Origin: Annona cherimola
Lineage: Eukaryota; Streptophyta; Magnoliopsida; Magnoliales; Annonaceae
Assembly (NCBI GenBank): GCA_030490835.1
Contig: CM059977.1
Span: 37,035,676 to 37,099,675, forward strand
Length of the DNA stretch: 64,000 nt
Direction: 5' to 3'
Part shown: one piece after another, positions 35,291 through 46,107 of the stretch
Position numbering within the stretch: the first letter of the stretch is position 1
Layout: the number at the start of each line of letters is the position of its first letter
The notes under the pieces: generated by a model
What the model saw: the letters and a program-made list of their open reading frames with translations, nothing else
Database searches by the model: none
What the model was told of the DNA's origin: nothing
Program-made: the position numbers and the translations under genes

Positions 35291-36439
35291 ATGACATACT
35301 ATAATCAATCGTATAATGATAGAATGAGTGATAGATATTTTTATGATGATAGAATGATTGCTAATGAATTTTATGATAATTGTGAAGTAGCAGACCAGTA
35401 TAATTCATATAGAGGGGATTTCCATGATAAATGCATCATACGAACAAGACTAGGGACATAAATAGCAAAATTCTCATAACCTTGACAACCCACGCTTTGT
35501 TGAAAACCCTTGCTCAAATACTTACTATGATAATGGGCCTGTGCATTCAAACTTTCCTTAGTCCAACAATCTTTCCTTTCGATCTGAACAAAATTGCTTT
35601 CCACCTCAAACCCATGAATTTTACTGTGAAAACTTTTTAAAAAAAAAATTCCTCCATTCCACTTACAGTTGCACCATGACCTGAAGAATCTACTAAAGAT
35701 AAAATTTTAAAACTTCTTCATCTAAAACTTAATCAAATGCAGGAGCAGCTTCTGAGTGTAGGAAAATAAGTAACACAACAAATCATTCATCTAAATGAGA
35801 AACCTGACGAACCTCTTAGTCAACCATGCATGGACTATAAATTTTTCTGAGGATTATTGTAAAACCATCTTGAGTGATATGGATCAAGTAAAGGATGAGA
35901 TGCATGCAGATGAATAGATGCATGTAGATGAACAAGTGCAAATTCCAAATCAAGCATATCATGAAGATGTTCTGAATGATGAGAATCAAGAGGAGGGTGA
36001 GATGCAGGATGAGGACATAGAGCAAATTCAAGACCAATTAAATCTTGATGAAAATCAAGATGAAAGCAGCAAAAAAATTAAAGTAATTGGTCCATTCAAA
36101 GAAACAAGCATCGAGGAGTCATTTATACCATCACAGTTACACATGCCATCATTTATTTTTCCACAGAGAGCCACTGAATATTGCATAAATCCTAAAGAGA
36201 TGCATATTAATTATTATAACTTTAGAAAAATTTCTCTCTCATCTTATTTAGATCCTTTTTTAGACATTAACAGCATTTATGATTTTACAGAAAACTATAA
36301 CAAGATGATGCTGCAAAAGGAGATATTAGGTATCGTGTCTGGTGATAGTCCAAATTTCACAGGAGTGTGGAATACACTACAAGAGAACTTAGAGAAAGAC
36401 TTGCATGAACTTGTATTGGAAAGTTTGAGTGTTGGTTAA
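35291..36439 (+). pseudogene. Degenerate Asn/Tyr- and Glu-rich ORF of RE3
   Basis: This sits where gag-pol would be, but shows no protease, RT or integrase. Starting near 35291 (MTYYNQSYNDRM), it is rich in Asn, Tyr and Asp, passes through at least two frameshifts and several stops, includes a Leu/Gln-rich coiled-coil-like segment near 35690-35790, and ends with a 173-residue open stretch (35918-36439) whose first half is very acidic (EEGEMQDEDIEQIQDQ). I do not recognise a family. It may be a gag-like protein private to non-autonomous Athila derivatives; that is a guess. Confidence 0.5.
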
Positions 36440-37080
36440 TACAATTTCAACCAATTTGGCTAAAGATGTTAAACTTAGCGTTGTTTGGGAGGTAACCTAA
36501 GGTTTAATTAGGGGAGTATTAGTTTCTTTCTAATATTTTTATTTATGTTTTTAGAATTTTGATACTTTTTAATTTAAAGATTTATTGGTTATTTTTCAGA
36601 GCCTACCTGGATAAAAAGCACCATGGGATGAAGAGTCGGTTCAACTCGCCAAAACAGAAAAGTCAACATCTTAAACTCCTTAAAATTACTCACTTTTATT
36701 AGTTTTCTCTAAATAGTCTTTTCACTACTTTGATTATTACATTCACTAAATTTTTATCACATTTTGAATTTTTTTTTGAAAACTCTTGGTAATTCTTGCA
36801 TAAATTTTGGCAATGGATTAATTGAGACCCTACTTTAAACTATTGTAAATCTTTTAAGCAGTATATGCAATTTCAAAATCTTGGAGTTAGGCAACTAACT
36901 AAACCCTAGTGAGATGTTAAATTTATTTTCGAACATGTATTTGTGAAAATACTTAGATTTTTGTCCTGAATTACTTGATGAAACTGATATATCAATGAAC
37001 CAATTTTGTTTTCTTTCAAAATCAGAGTAATTTTCTATAATTTGTCAAAGGTTATTTCTAATACACACAACATGAAAGGT
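36440..37080 (+). other. RE3 non-coding tail, shortened
   Basis: Retains the Athila tail blocks (gcgttgtttgggaggtaacct at 36478, TTATTTTTCAGAG near 36590, caactcgccaaaacag near 36642, and the tgatgaaactgatat block near 36975) but stops near 37070 in cacacaacatgaaaggta. The part that holds the G-rich tracts in RE1 and RE2 is missing. Confidence 0.75.
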
Positions 37081-38238
37081 AGAGTAAATTCAATACTTAA
37101 ATCTAAAGCAAATTCAATACTTAAATCTGAAGCAAAACTACGTTTCAAGCAAGACACTATTCATACGCAGTTACTGTTCATGCGTTGCAACGTTCATGCT
37201 CACTGTTCATGCGTACTATTTATGTTCATTATTCATGCACACTATCCATGTAATTGTTCATGCGCAATTCTCAGTTCGTTTTGGACTATGTGCACAAGTT
37301 GCCTCCTAGAACCCTATAAAAATACCTCCTAGAAACATCCCAGGGATCTGAGAATGTCTCACGAGCTTGGGTTGAGGTCAGGAGACGAGAGAAGACATAG
37401 AGCACAAGGCAAGAGGAGATGCAGTGAGTTACTTGAGGTGGTCGAGACACCATCGGGGCTTCTAATCAATAAGTTTTCTTTTTCTTCTTCTATTTTGATT
37501 TAATTGTCTTGTTTATGATGGACTTTGAATACAATATTATTTTGTATTTGATTTTTATTATAAACATGTTAGGCTAAACCCTTAATCTAGGATTTAAGAT
37601 GTAGCATATGTATAATGTAGCGGATATTGTGGCTGGCTTTGTTTATGACTGATATTGTGTGTTAATTTAATATCTTGTGATTTAACGCTTGCTTAATGTG
37701 AAGGCCTACACTTTGGCAATGATTCCTATATAGTAGGTTATGGAATCGAGAGGTGGAAGTCTCATATATGAAAATCAAGATATTAAATCTGGAAATCTAA
37801 AACCATAAGAATAGGTATGATGACGTTGAGGAATTTCATAAACTTCCACAGAACTTAATGAATTCTAATTAACTTAATGCCATGAGAATAAGTTGTTAAG
37901 AAGATTAGGGTACGCCTTGTAGATTTTAAAAGAAGTTACAAGGATAATTTAGGGATAGTTCTCCTTTAATACATAATATCTAGATCAAATAAACACTTTA
38001 TGTATCTGTTGCAGAAGATGTATGTGAAATCCTAGATCCTGGGTGCTCTTAATCTTGTGATTTCTAATTCCTGTTCTATGCTCTACGAATCAATTTTTTC
38101 TTTTCCTATTCTTTCTTTTTCTTATCTTATTTGGTTAGAAATTGTTTAGATCCAACATCTTAAGTTTCGAATTCCATGCGGATCGATATTTATATACTAC
38201 AATTTACAACTCATGCACTTGTGGCGAGATTGCTAATA
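37081..38238 (+). repeat. RE3 3' LTR
   Basis: It begins with a 23-bp tandem duplication (aaattcaatacttaaatct twice, 37084-37131), then shares tgaagcaaaactacg with 19620 and the rest with 34110-35139. CACCATCGGGGCTTC is at 37448. The end, tgctaata, corresponds to GCGAACA in RE1. The exact left boundary is uncertain. Confidence 0.75.
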
Positions 38239-39174
38239 GTATATAACTTACCCTCTAATTAAAGACCATGCTACATAATTTAGAATTTATATTCATATAT
38301 TTAATTTGAAAATTAAAAAGTAATTCCCCACCAAAAAAGATGAAAAAAATTAAACCAATAAAAAAATTAAGTTAAGGAGCGTCAAACCTTGAATCTAAAT
38401 AATAGAAACAATAAACTCTATCATTACATTACTACCTATCATATGCATAGCATTGATTCAAATATTATAATATTTGAAAAGATTCATTGGTAGAGGAGAC
38501 GACATAAAGTTGTAATTAAATTTTTGTAGTATAATCATATCTTATATGTTCCTCCATTACATATTAACAAGTGCTACATTCATATCAAAATCCAAAGTAA
38601 TAAGGGTTTACATTATATTATATTTAAATACTATAATGTTATTATAAATCTTAGTTTAAAACCTATAGTTAAGATGATAATAATAATATAATTTTTGAAA
38701 TATATTTATTAAATCTACTAAATAATAGATAAATTAGATAAGTTTTTGTATATTTAGAAAAATATAAAAGATATTTCTTAAAATATATATTGAACATATA
38801 TTAGTAATTTGGATCATTCTAGATATCCGGACTTTGGAGCCTACCTTACCCTAATTAAACTAGATTTCTTTTACTTGAAACATATCCTACCCTATGAGTA
38901 TAAAAATAAAAAACTATTTTAATCAATTTAAGGTACTCAATTAGTTGACACATGAGTACCTTACCTGATTTGCATTCTTGTTACTTATCAACATTTATTA
39001 CTCACTCATTGGCTTATTACTTACAAGATACTAGATATGTTTGAGAGCTTATTTTAAACATATTTACTACATTTGACCCTAATTCTAAATATACATAGTC
39101 TAAATTCAAATTTTCAAATATAATCACTACATAATCCCAATAATACATGTCTATTATGTAAATTGTGAATTTTA
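38239..39174. other. AT-rich intergenic DNA
   Basis: No gene, RNA or transposon end that I could support. Confidence 0.5.
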
Positions 39175-39700
39175 TGGTGTGTTTAGTAAGTGATAAAACT
39201 TTTAAAAGAAAATTTTTTTATGTAAAAGTTTTTGAAATTAGAGAAAATAATGTGATATTACAAGAATAATTATGAGAAATAAAGATAACGAAGCTAGGTT
39301 AATTGTATGAGCAGTCATATAAAAATTGTTGAAAAGTAAAATAGTTGTACAGAAAAACATAAAAAATGATTAAAAATATAATACTTGTGAAAAGCGAAAA
39401 ATATTAGATTAAGCAGGTGTTTGTTTACCTTAAAAAATTTTCAAATTAAAACTTTTCAATCTAAAACATTTAACTCTTTACAACTATCATATTTTAAAAT
39501 TATTTCTTCACTTCTTCACATATTACTATCTTATTTTTCAATCATTTATACACAACTATACATACATCTAATATATCTATTTTAACTTTATTTTTTTTAC
39601 TCATCATTGTCCTATCATATTATTTCATATTATTTTCTATCATTTAAAAAAATTTTACATCGAAAAATTTTCATTAAAAGTTTATCACACACTAAAAAAT
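39175..39700. mobile_element. Two Tourist-like MITE copies in opposite orientation
   Basis: The first (about 39175-39412) starts GGTGTGTTTAGTAAGTG and carries the core in inverse orientation. The second (about 39417-39695) starts GGTGTTTGTTTACC and carries it forward (atatctattttaacttta near 39576). Both belong to the family defined at 45406 and 49053. Confidence 0.6.
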
Positions 39701-40469
39701 TTAAAATTTAAGTGTATCAAGCGTACCCTTTTGAAAATGCACGTCACAATCCACTCTCACTCGTTTTCGCCGCACTATTCTTCTGATTTCATGAATCAAT
39801 GAAATTGCTAGCATTTGCTTGGAACCTTGCTTGGCTGATTTGGGGAGATGGTCGGCTTCCACTGAAATTAATGGAGATCGGTCCCCCTTTGTGTTGATGG
39901 TCGTTGCCGCTGGATTGGGAAAGCTGCGGGCAATTTGAATTTGCAAATGGCTGACGTGTTTCTAGGAAGATGAGGATCGGCCTCAAAGAAAACCAGTGCA
40001 TGATTAGACGGCCGCCACATTCGTGTGTTGGCACTGCTTGGATGGTGGCTGTGGCGTGGGATTCTGATAGACAGTTGCGATCTAGAGGCGTGGAGTTTGA
40101 CCGATATGGAGAGAACGCCACTGTTGGACAATCGAGGCTAGATCTAAAAAGGTGAGGTCTGTCGGATCTATGTGGGCTGCTCGCATCAGTGATGAAGTGG
40201 GGCCTAGGACGGTGATGGATTTGGTGCCATTGTTCGCCATTTGCAGAACCTATAGATGGCAAGCATGACTGGATGGGGAAGAACCGAAGAAGGTGCTAGA
40301 GTATAGCTTTGTGGTGCTTCGCTGGTGAATTTTATTTAGTGGACGTGTGGCCAGATTTTTCCATTTCGAATCATCAATTTATTTTGGAAATAAACCTATA
40401 AATATCACCAAACCATTTAAATAAAATTATTTATCAAGAAAAGTGTATTTATTAAAAAGATTTTTAGTA
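39701..40469. other. Moderately GC-rich intergenic DNA, no gene called
   Basis: The stretch 39720-40330 is less AT-rich than its surroundings and holds overlapping ORFs on both strands (the longest is 157 codons on the - strand, 39789-40262). None shows a recognisable domain or consistent coding character. It may be a captured or decayed gene fragment. Confidence 0.4.
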
Positions 40470-40596
40470 TGCTTGAACCTGCCTTAGGGCAATTGGTTTC
40501 CATGTGGGGCACGGATACCCGCTTGCTAGGATTCAATTCCCACCATTAGTAGAATTGCCACCGAGCAGCTGGCCTATGGCGAAGTAATATATATGT

Positions 40597-40640
<44 letters not shown>
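40470..40640 (+). mobile_element. Possible tRNA-derived SINE with (AT)n tail
   Basis: It has a box A-like TTAGGGCAATTGG at 40484-40496 and a box B-like GGATTCAATTCC at 40529-40540, about 45 bases apart, followed by a long (TA)n run at about 40597-40640. This order is that of plant SINEs with internal RNA polymerase III promoters. Both boxes deviate from consensus and no target duplication was found. Confidence 0.4.
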
Positions 40641-40643
<3 letters not shown>

Positions 40644-40831
40644 AATTAAAGTATGTAACCTGGAATTAGGGTTAATTTAGATATTTAAAAAATCTAACCT
40701 GTAATATATGAGATGTTTAATAAGTTTACTAACAAACCCTGATGGAAAGGGTATAATTGAGATTATACATAAATATAATAGGTATATTTGTGATAAACCA
40801 TTGTTTCGAATTAAAGATTCAATGAGATCTA

Positions 40832-41364
40832 GGGTGCATTTGGTATTTAGCAAAAATTGTCTTTTCTATTTAAAATTTTCCTTATACAAATATTTTTTCT
40901 CTAATCGATTTTTCATATCTTTGTATATAACTATTCACTTTTCAAGTATTATTCATAATTTTTTATACAACTTTCTTATCTGTTTTAACTTTATTTCTTT
41001 TTATACTCATCATCACCTCTATCGTGTCATATCACGTTTTTGTTTAAAAAAAAAATTTACCAATATGCTTAGGAATTAATAAAAAATTTTAGATGAAATG
41101 CATTAGGTATAAAAGTTTTCGAATTGAAATAAAATGATGTGATATGATATGAGAAATGATAAAAAATAGAAAAAATAAAGTTAAAATAAATATATTAGTT
41201 ATATAGATAGTTATATAGATAGTTATATAGAAATGATTAAAAAGTACGGTAATTGTATATGAAAATTTAAATAAATGATTACAAAATAAGATAGTTGCAG
41301 ATAGTGAAAAATTTTAAATTGAAAAACTTCAACTTCACTTTTTTATCTTATTGCCAAACACACC
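40832..41364. mobile_element. Inverted pair of Tourist-like MITEs
   Basis: The left end is GGGTGCATTTGGTA; the right end is gccaaacacacc, its complement type. The left half carries the family core forward (ctgttttaactttattt near 40980) and the right half inverted (ataaagttaaaataaat near 41176), so two copies or one duplicated copy form a 533-bp palindrome-like unit. Confidence 0.6.
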
Positions 41365-41891
41365 GCAAAAAATTGCCAAACCCGGAGGTTCAAAAAGTTT
41401 ATGATTTTTCCATCCTATGAATCAGCCGAAAGATCAATTTTGACATACGGATATGGCATTTTTCGACTAGTCAAAAAACCTTTTCTTAAAAAAATTTAAT
41501 TTTTTAAATTGTAAATCCTTATGTATATTGTCTATAAACTGACTTTTATCACTTTTGAATATAGATAACTATATTTTTTACATTTTAAACATAACTGTAT
41601 TATTATGTTATAATGACCACAATATCCATATGTTTAAAACTCAAAATGTAATTTGCAAATATACCTACTAATTTGACACTAATTGGAAATATACCTATAT
41701 AGTTTCATGAACTATAGATTACTCCCGTATAGTTTAACCAAATGACATGCATACCCACTTATGCAACTGGTGTCTAAATAAGTCGTTAAATCATCTTTTT
41801 TTCAAAGTTACCCTAAACTTAGGTACATTGCTAAAGCATGAAAATGTGTTGTGCACAGACTCATATACACTGTTGGAGCACTAATTAACCA

Positions 41892-42140
41892 GTGCTCCAT
41901 CTTCCCATTCAAGCGGCAGCCATGATTCAACTCCAAGCCACCACAACTACCCGCGTTCTCTTCATTTGCGCTCTAGCTACAGCTCCAGCAACCATGGAGG
42001 TCGCTAGCACCATTGATCCAACCAACTTCACAACCCAACTAGTAGATCGCTTCTGTTCATTCGACTACGTAGCTGACTCAAAACCCACAGGCCACGGTGC
42101 GATATGGCTCATCAGGGTCTCATATGAAAATTTGAAATAG
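41892..42140 (+). CDS. Short ORF of unknown nature inside the inverted-repeat element
   Basis: 82 codons with Ala/Thr-rich N-terminus, then TIDPTNFTTQLVDRFCSFDY. I do not recognise a family. It lies between the arms of the 41688-42808 element, 200 bp before the F-box-like pseudogene, so it is probably part of captured or decayed sequence and may not be a gene. Composition is more GC-rich than the flanks, which is the only sign of coding origin. Confidence 0.25.
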   Translation: MLHLPIQAAAMIQLQATTTTRVLFICALATAPATMEVASTIDPTNFTTQLVDRFCSFDYVADSKPTGHGAIWLIRVSYENLK

Positions 42141-42337
42141 ATAGCCGACATTGTTGAGGAAATCATCGAGCGACGCCGCTTCAACAAAAAATCTACAGTT
42201 AAAAAGCCCTTGTTTCTCACTCACTTAGTAGCTCCACTCTTTTCGGCATGCACTGTTACCTGTTTTATATAGATTTTTATAATTTTACACCACATAGACC
42301 AAGCTAAGAGCAGAGAGGGAGAGAGACCCAAGAAAAC

Positions 42338-42715
42338 ATGCCTTCAGCTTCTTCATCATCGACACCTTCGAATGATGGCTTCAATCGAATCCCAGACCAA
42401 TCGTTTTCAATCACGTCTTTGACCTCAAGACCCTCGCGTGCTGCCGTTGTGTGTCCAAGCACTTTCGCTCCCTCGTCCCCCACTCCGCCACCCTTCCTCC
42501 GCGCCGACTCCCTAATTTCCAACTCAATCTAAGGGGCGAAAAGGTTTTTGGGTGCAACAACAAAAACAAAAGATTCAAAGCATTTGGAGGAGATCATGTC
42601 TGCATCATCATCGTCGTCGGGGATGAATGTTTTTATGTGTTGGACGGGAGGGAAGGGCAATTTTGGTATGCAAATATTTACTTAACAGTGCTCATCTTGC
42701 CGTTTCTAAGCTAGC
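42338..42715 (+). pseudogene. F-box protein fragment, frameshifted
   Basis: From the ATG at 42338 a Ser-rich start leads into FNRIPDQ, the beginning of an F-box. Near 42400-42415 the frame shifts by one base, and the next frame reads VFDLKTLA, CC, CVSKHFRSLVP, the rest of an F-box helix pair. After that the similarity fades. F-box proteins recruit substrates to SCF ubiquitin ligases; this fragment could not. The order and spacing resemble the small plant F-box group with FDxKxLxRCxxVSxRFxSLVP. It sits inside an inverted-repeat element, suggesting capture. Confidence 0.6.
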
Positions 42716-42959
42716 CGTCGATATGATACTAATGCTATTTTGGTAATCTGCCATTCCATAAACTACACGAGTATATCTGTAATTGTCATGAAACTATATA
42801 GGTATATTACAAATTACCCAAACTCAAAAAAAAATATTTATTGATATCCAAAATATTACAACTTAATTTATAGTTAATATAGTTTTTCAGTCAAAAAATT
42901 TATTGTTAATATACACCTAAATTTGCAGGTTTAAAAAATTAAAGGACTTTTTCCAAATA

Positions 42960-43365
42960 TATCACTATGCTTAACTCTAATCCCAAATATAATTACAACA
43001 TCTATAAAATTCTAAATATACTCACTATGTTTGTCATTAATTAAAAAATACTTAATCCATGAGTTAATACTGTTAGTTAATGTATGAAATTATTAATATG
43101 CCCATCAAAGTTAGGATGGAATTGAAATTTTGAGTATCAAAACTTATCAATACCCTAATTGTGTATGAGCTCTAAATTTAGAAAGACCTGATTTCGTTTT
43201 CTTTTATTTTATTCCATCTTTTATTATTTTATAACAAGGATATTTTGTGCATTTATAAAACTTTAACTAATGATTTTTAACATAATAGTCATTTTTAGGA
43301 TTAACTGTAAACACAGTTGGTATATTTAGAATTTTAAAGACATAGTTATAGCACCCTGTGTGAGC
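42960..43365. repeat. Fold-back with ctaaatatac arms
   Basis: aaattctaaatatactcac near 43008 is answered by gtatatttagaatttt near 43319, with further matching outward (caacatctat against atagttatag types). No target duplication was resolved. It is outside the 41688-42808 element and may be another non-autonomous DNA element. Confidence 0.45.
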
Positions 43366-45169
43366 ACTACTATAGGTTAGAACCTTTTTCCAATCTTAAA
43401 ATCTGAGCTGGAACCTGGAACCTTTGTCAACTGTGATGGTGGTTAGTATGGTTTACAAAAGAAATCATTATAGAAAATGGGCCCGGACCTATACTTGGAT
43501 GTTATGCATCTAGTGTGATTGCAAATCTAGAGCTGCATGTTAATATCCGTTCTGGAATAGCATCAACCATTCTTGAATCCTGCATTTCTATGAGGCAAAA
43601 AAACGACAATGACTGGGAATGTTGTGGGTTGCTTGATCAGTACTAACTGATCCAACAGTTCATCTGTCACTTCAGAAACCCGAATGTGTAAGGATGATGT
43701 GAATTTCATCATCGAGATTTTAGCATATGTGTAACTACAACGGCAAATAAAAAAATCTATAAACAGAAGGGAGTCACCACCAATCTTTACGGGAGATTAT
43801 ATCCTATTTCATTACGAAGTACTGGATTACAGAGTCTGAATTCCGATCTCACAATCAAGCATCATAATAATGGAGATTTGCTTGATTAATCAGCTGCTAC
43901 ATGGACGAGGAAATGGTAAAATAAAATCTGGAAGACTATATCTGAGGAGTTGGAATGGATGGGCCAGAACTAGAATGGAAGACTTGAAGATGAGAGGTGG
44001 AGGGCTGGCAACATGAGCACTAAATTACCCCACTTTCTCCTCCTTTCCCTTGGCCATTTTTTTCTCCTCTGGGATGTTGAAGGCAATCGCTATTTATAGA
44101 GGCTTTGTGCTACATGAGCCAGACATGCAATGAGCTGTGCACATTTTAGTTCATTTTGGTATTTTGTATAACTGCTGGCGATTGTGGTGGCCTGGACAAA
44201 ACATGATTTTATCACATTTCTTTCGTGCCAAATGATGACATCTATTGGTTGTTTGCTGATCTATTGGTAGTTTGCTGCTGGAAGTTGCTCTCTGTTGTGG
44301 GCTGCTGGTTTTGTTACTATTTTGTGGGCTATAGGTCTTATAGGGTGCAGATTTGTTACTCTCTTTTAAATGGGCTTCTTCATGGTTGGTGTGGGTTTCA
44401 ATCTCCTTCATCTCTTGCACCTTTCATCCGTGTGTTTTCATCATTTCATTTTTTTATCTTTTCGTAGTTGTTGTTGTTCTTCATTTTAATCTCCATGGCT
44501 CTTGGTTTTTTTTTTTTTTTTTATTTACAAACCGGTTTTAACGGTCCAACCGGTTTTATATGGTTCATGGCCGAATCGAGAGATCTACGGTGTACAGTAG
44601 TCCGACCGCCGGTTCGGCCTAGTTTTTAAAACAGCGATTTATAGATGTATAAGCTATTGTTGCACATCCTACAAATCCACAATTGAGAAATGGGCGACAA
44701 AAGGGTATTGATTGAATTAGAAGGCATATGAGGGACAGAGCGAAAGAAGGAGAGGAGAATACCAAAGGCAACATACTGTGTCGGATTAGAAATTGGAATT
44801 CTCATTTGACTGCCCCTCTCCGCCATGTTTTATAAGGAGAACATGCCTTGGCTCTCAAGTCACGACCGAACAGAAGAGGGTGGATTTCAGTTTTCTTTAT
44901 GAGCTGGATACTTCGAATGTCGACCATGTCTTCTGTTGTTTGTCCTGACGCCAGCTGTTGATCTGCAAAAAGTTGAAAGAGACATCTAACCATTTGACTA
45001 GGAAGCATTATCGAGTGACACAAACATGCACAGTGGAACTCCGTATTGTTCTCTGTCATATATATCTCGAATTATTCTATAAATTTAAAGCGATAAGAAA
45101 ATTATGAGACTTTTATATCATGAGTCATGCTTCTCTAGCACCACAAAGGATGGATTTTCTTGATAATAT
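43366..45169. other. Intergenic DNA with a ccggtt-type transposon end
   Basis: No gene supported. About 44528-44636 contains aaccggttttaacgg, ccaaccggtttt and gccggttcggcc followed by ctagtttttaaaaca, words like those inside the ends of the element at 19691/34093. The rest, including a short ctatttatagagg TATA-like word near 44090, has no clear context. Confidence 0.4.
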
Positions 45170-45395
45170 AAAATTTTTTTAATGAAAGTTTTTTGTACCA
45201 GAGTCTTTGAAATGATAGAAAATGACAGTAATAAGGTAAAGATAGTGACGATAAGTAGAGAATAAAATTAAAATAAATATGTTAACTATAAAATCAATTA
45301 AAAAAATATGTTAACTGTATGCGTAATTTATACAAAATTGATTGAAAAGTATATTATTACATAAAAAAAATTTTAAAAAAAAAATTAAAATATGA
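45170..45395 (-). mobile_element. Tourist-like MITE copy 1 upstream of the second UGT
   Basis: Carries the family core in inverse orientation (aataaaattaaaataaatatgttaact near 45258). Ends are decayed. Confidence 0.55.
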
Positions 45396-45405
45396 TAGTT
45401 ATTAA

Positions 45406-45696
45406 GGGTGTGTTTGTTTGAGATATAAACATATCAACCAAAACTTTTCAATCGAAAATTTTTCACTCTACATAACTACTTTATTTTTTAATTATTTTTT
45501 CACATTTTTCTATACAAACTACCCTACTTTTCAATCATTTCTACACAACTATCTATACAACTAACATATCTATTTTAACTTTATTCTCTTTACTCCTCAT
45601 CATTACCCCTATTATATTACATCATTTTCTATCAATATGACAACTTCTACCTCAAAAACTTTTCAATAAAAGTTTTACCTCCAACCAAACACACCC
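45406..45696 (+). mobile_element. Tourist-like MITE copy 2, complete
   Basis: 291 bp with ends GGGTGTGTTTGTTTG and, inward from the right, GGGTGTGTTTGGTTG, flanked by TAA at 45403-45405 and 45697-45699. The GGG-type inverted repeat and the 3-bp TAA duplication fit the PIF/Harbinger (Tourist) class. It has no coding capacity. Confidence 0.85.
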
Positions 45697-45719
45697 TAAA
45701 TGTTAAAATTTTTATACGA

Positions 45720-45985
45720 AAAATTTAGAAGTATTTAGTAACAAGTAAAATTTTTCACCTAAACTTTTTTAATATAAAACTTTTTCATTCTATGTTATTA
45801 CACTTTTTAAAATTATTTTTTCATATTTTTCAATTACGTCTACATAATTACTTATACAGTTAACCTATCTATTTTAACTTTATTCTCTTTACTATGAATC
45901 ATTACCCCCATCATTTTATATCATTTTTTATCGGTTTATTAACTTTTACATCCAAAACTTTTATTCCAAGACACATCTTAAATTT
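45720..45985 (+). mobile_element. Tourist-like MITE copy 3, ending about 120 bp before a UGT start
   Basis: Forward core (ctatctattttaactttattctcttt near 45865) between a decayed left end (agtatttagtaacaag) and a right end ccaagacacatctt. It is directly next to copy 2 and 5' of the second UGT, so it may make up part of that gene's promoter. Confidence 0.55.
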
Positions 45986-46107
45986 GAAATGTTTTTAATG
46001 CATCGTTTTCCAATGTCTTCTCTATTGTTGTTTTACCGTTCGATGCACGATAAAATCAAGACGGAGAACTGGCCATAACACACGCACTCACTCACTCTCA
46101 CTCTAAC

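Larger units (their letters stand above)
19600..38238 (+). mobile_element. RE3: old non-autonomous Athila-like element, outer shell of a nest
   Basis: The 5' LTR is in two pieces: about 19600-19690, and 34094-35139 after the nested insertions. The first piece (gaagcaaaactacgtttt, then ttactgttcatgc) matches 37131 onward in the 3' LTR. Both LTRs carry CACCATCGGGGCTTC (34349, 37448) and end at the place where RE1 has GATTGCGAACA. The internal part (35140 to about 37070) has a ruined primer site, a degenerate non-pol ORF and the Athila tail block ggaggtaacct. No gag-pol is present, so it depended on relatives. The true left end was not resolved. Confidence 0.75.
41688..42808. mobile_element. 1.1-kb inverted-repeat element carrying gene fragments
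   Basis: A perfect 23-bp inverted repeat, starting AATATACCTATATAGTTTC, lies at 41688-41710 and 42786-42808, and imperfect similarity continues inward (gtatagttta against gtagttta) and outward (a GTAATTTG word on both sides). Between the arms are an F-box-like broken frame and a second short ORF. This is the layout of a Pack-type transposon with captured host sequence. A target duplication was not resolved. Confidence 0.6.

Noticed and set aside
39789..40262. 157-codon ORF on the - strand
   Set aside because: No recognisable domain, overlapping ORFs on both strands of equal quality, and no splice or promoter support.
44802..45059. 85-codon ORF on the - strand with a Cys/His-rich start
   Set aside because: No family recognised, no introns or promoter context; it lies in otherwise decayed sequence.
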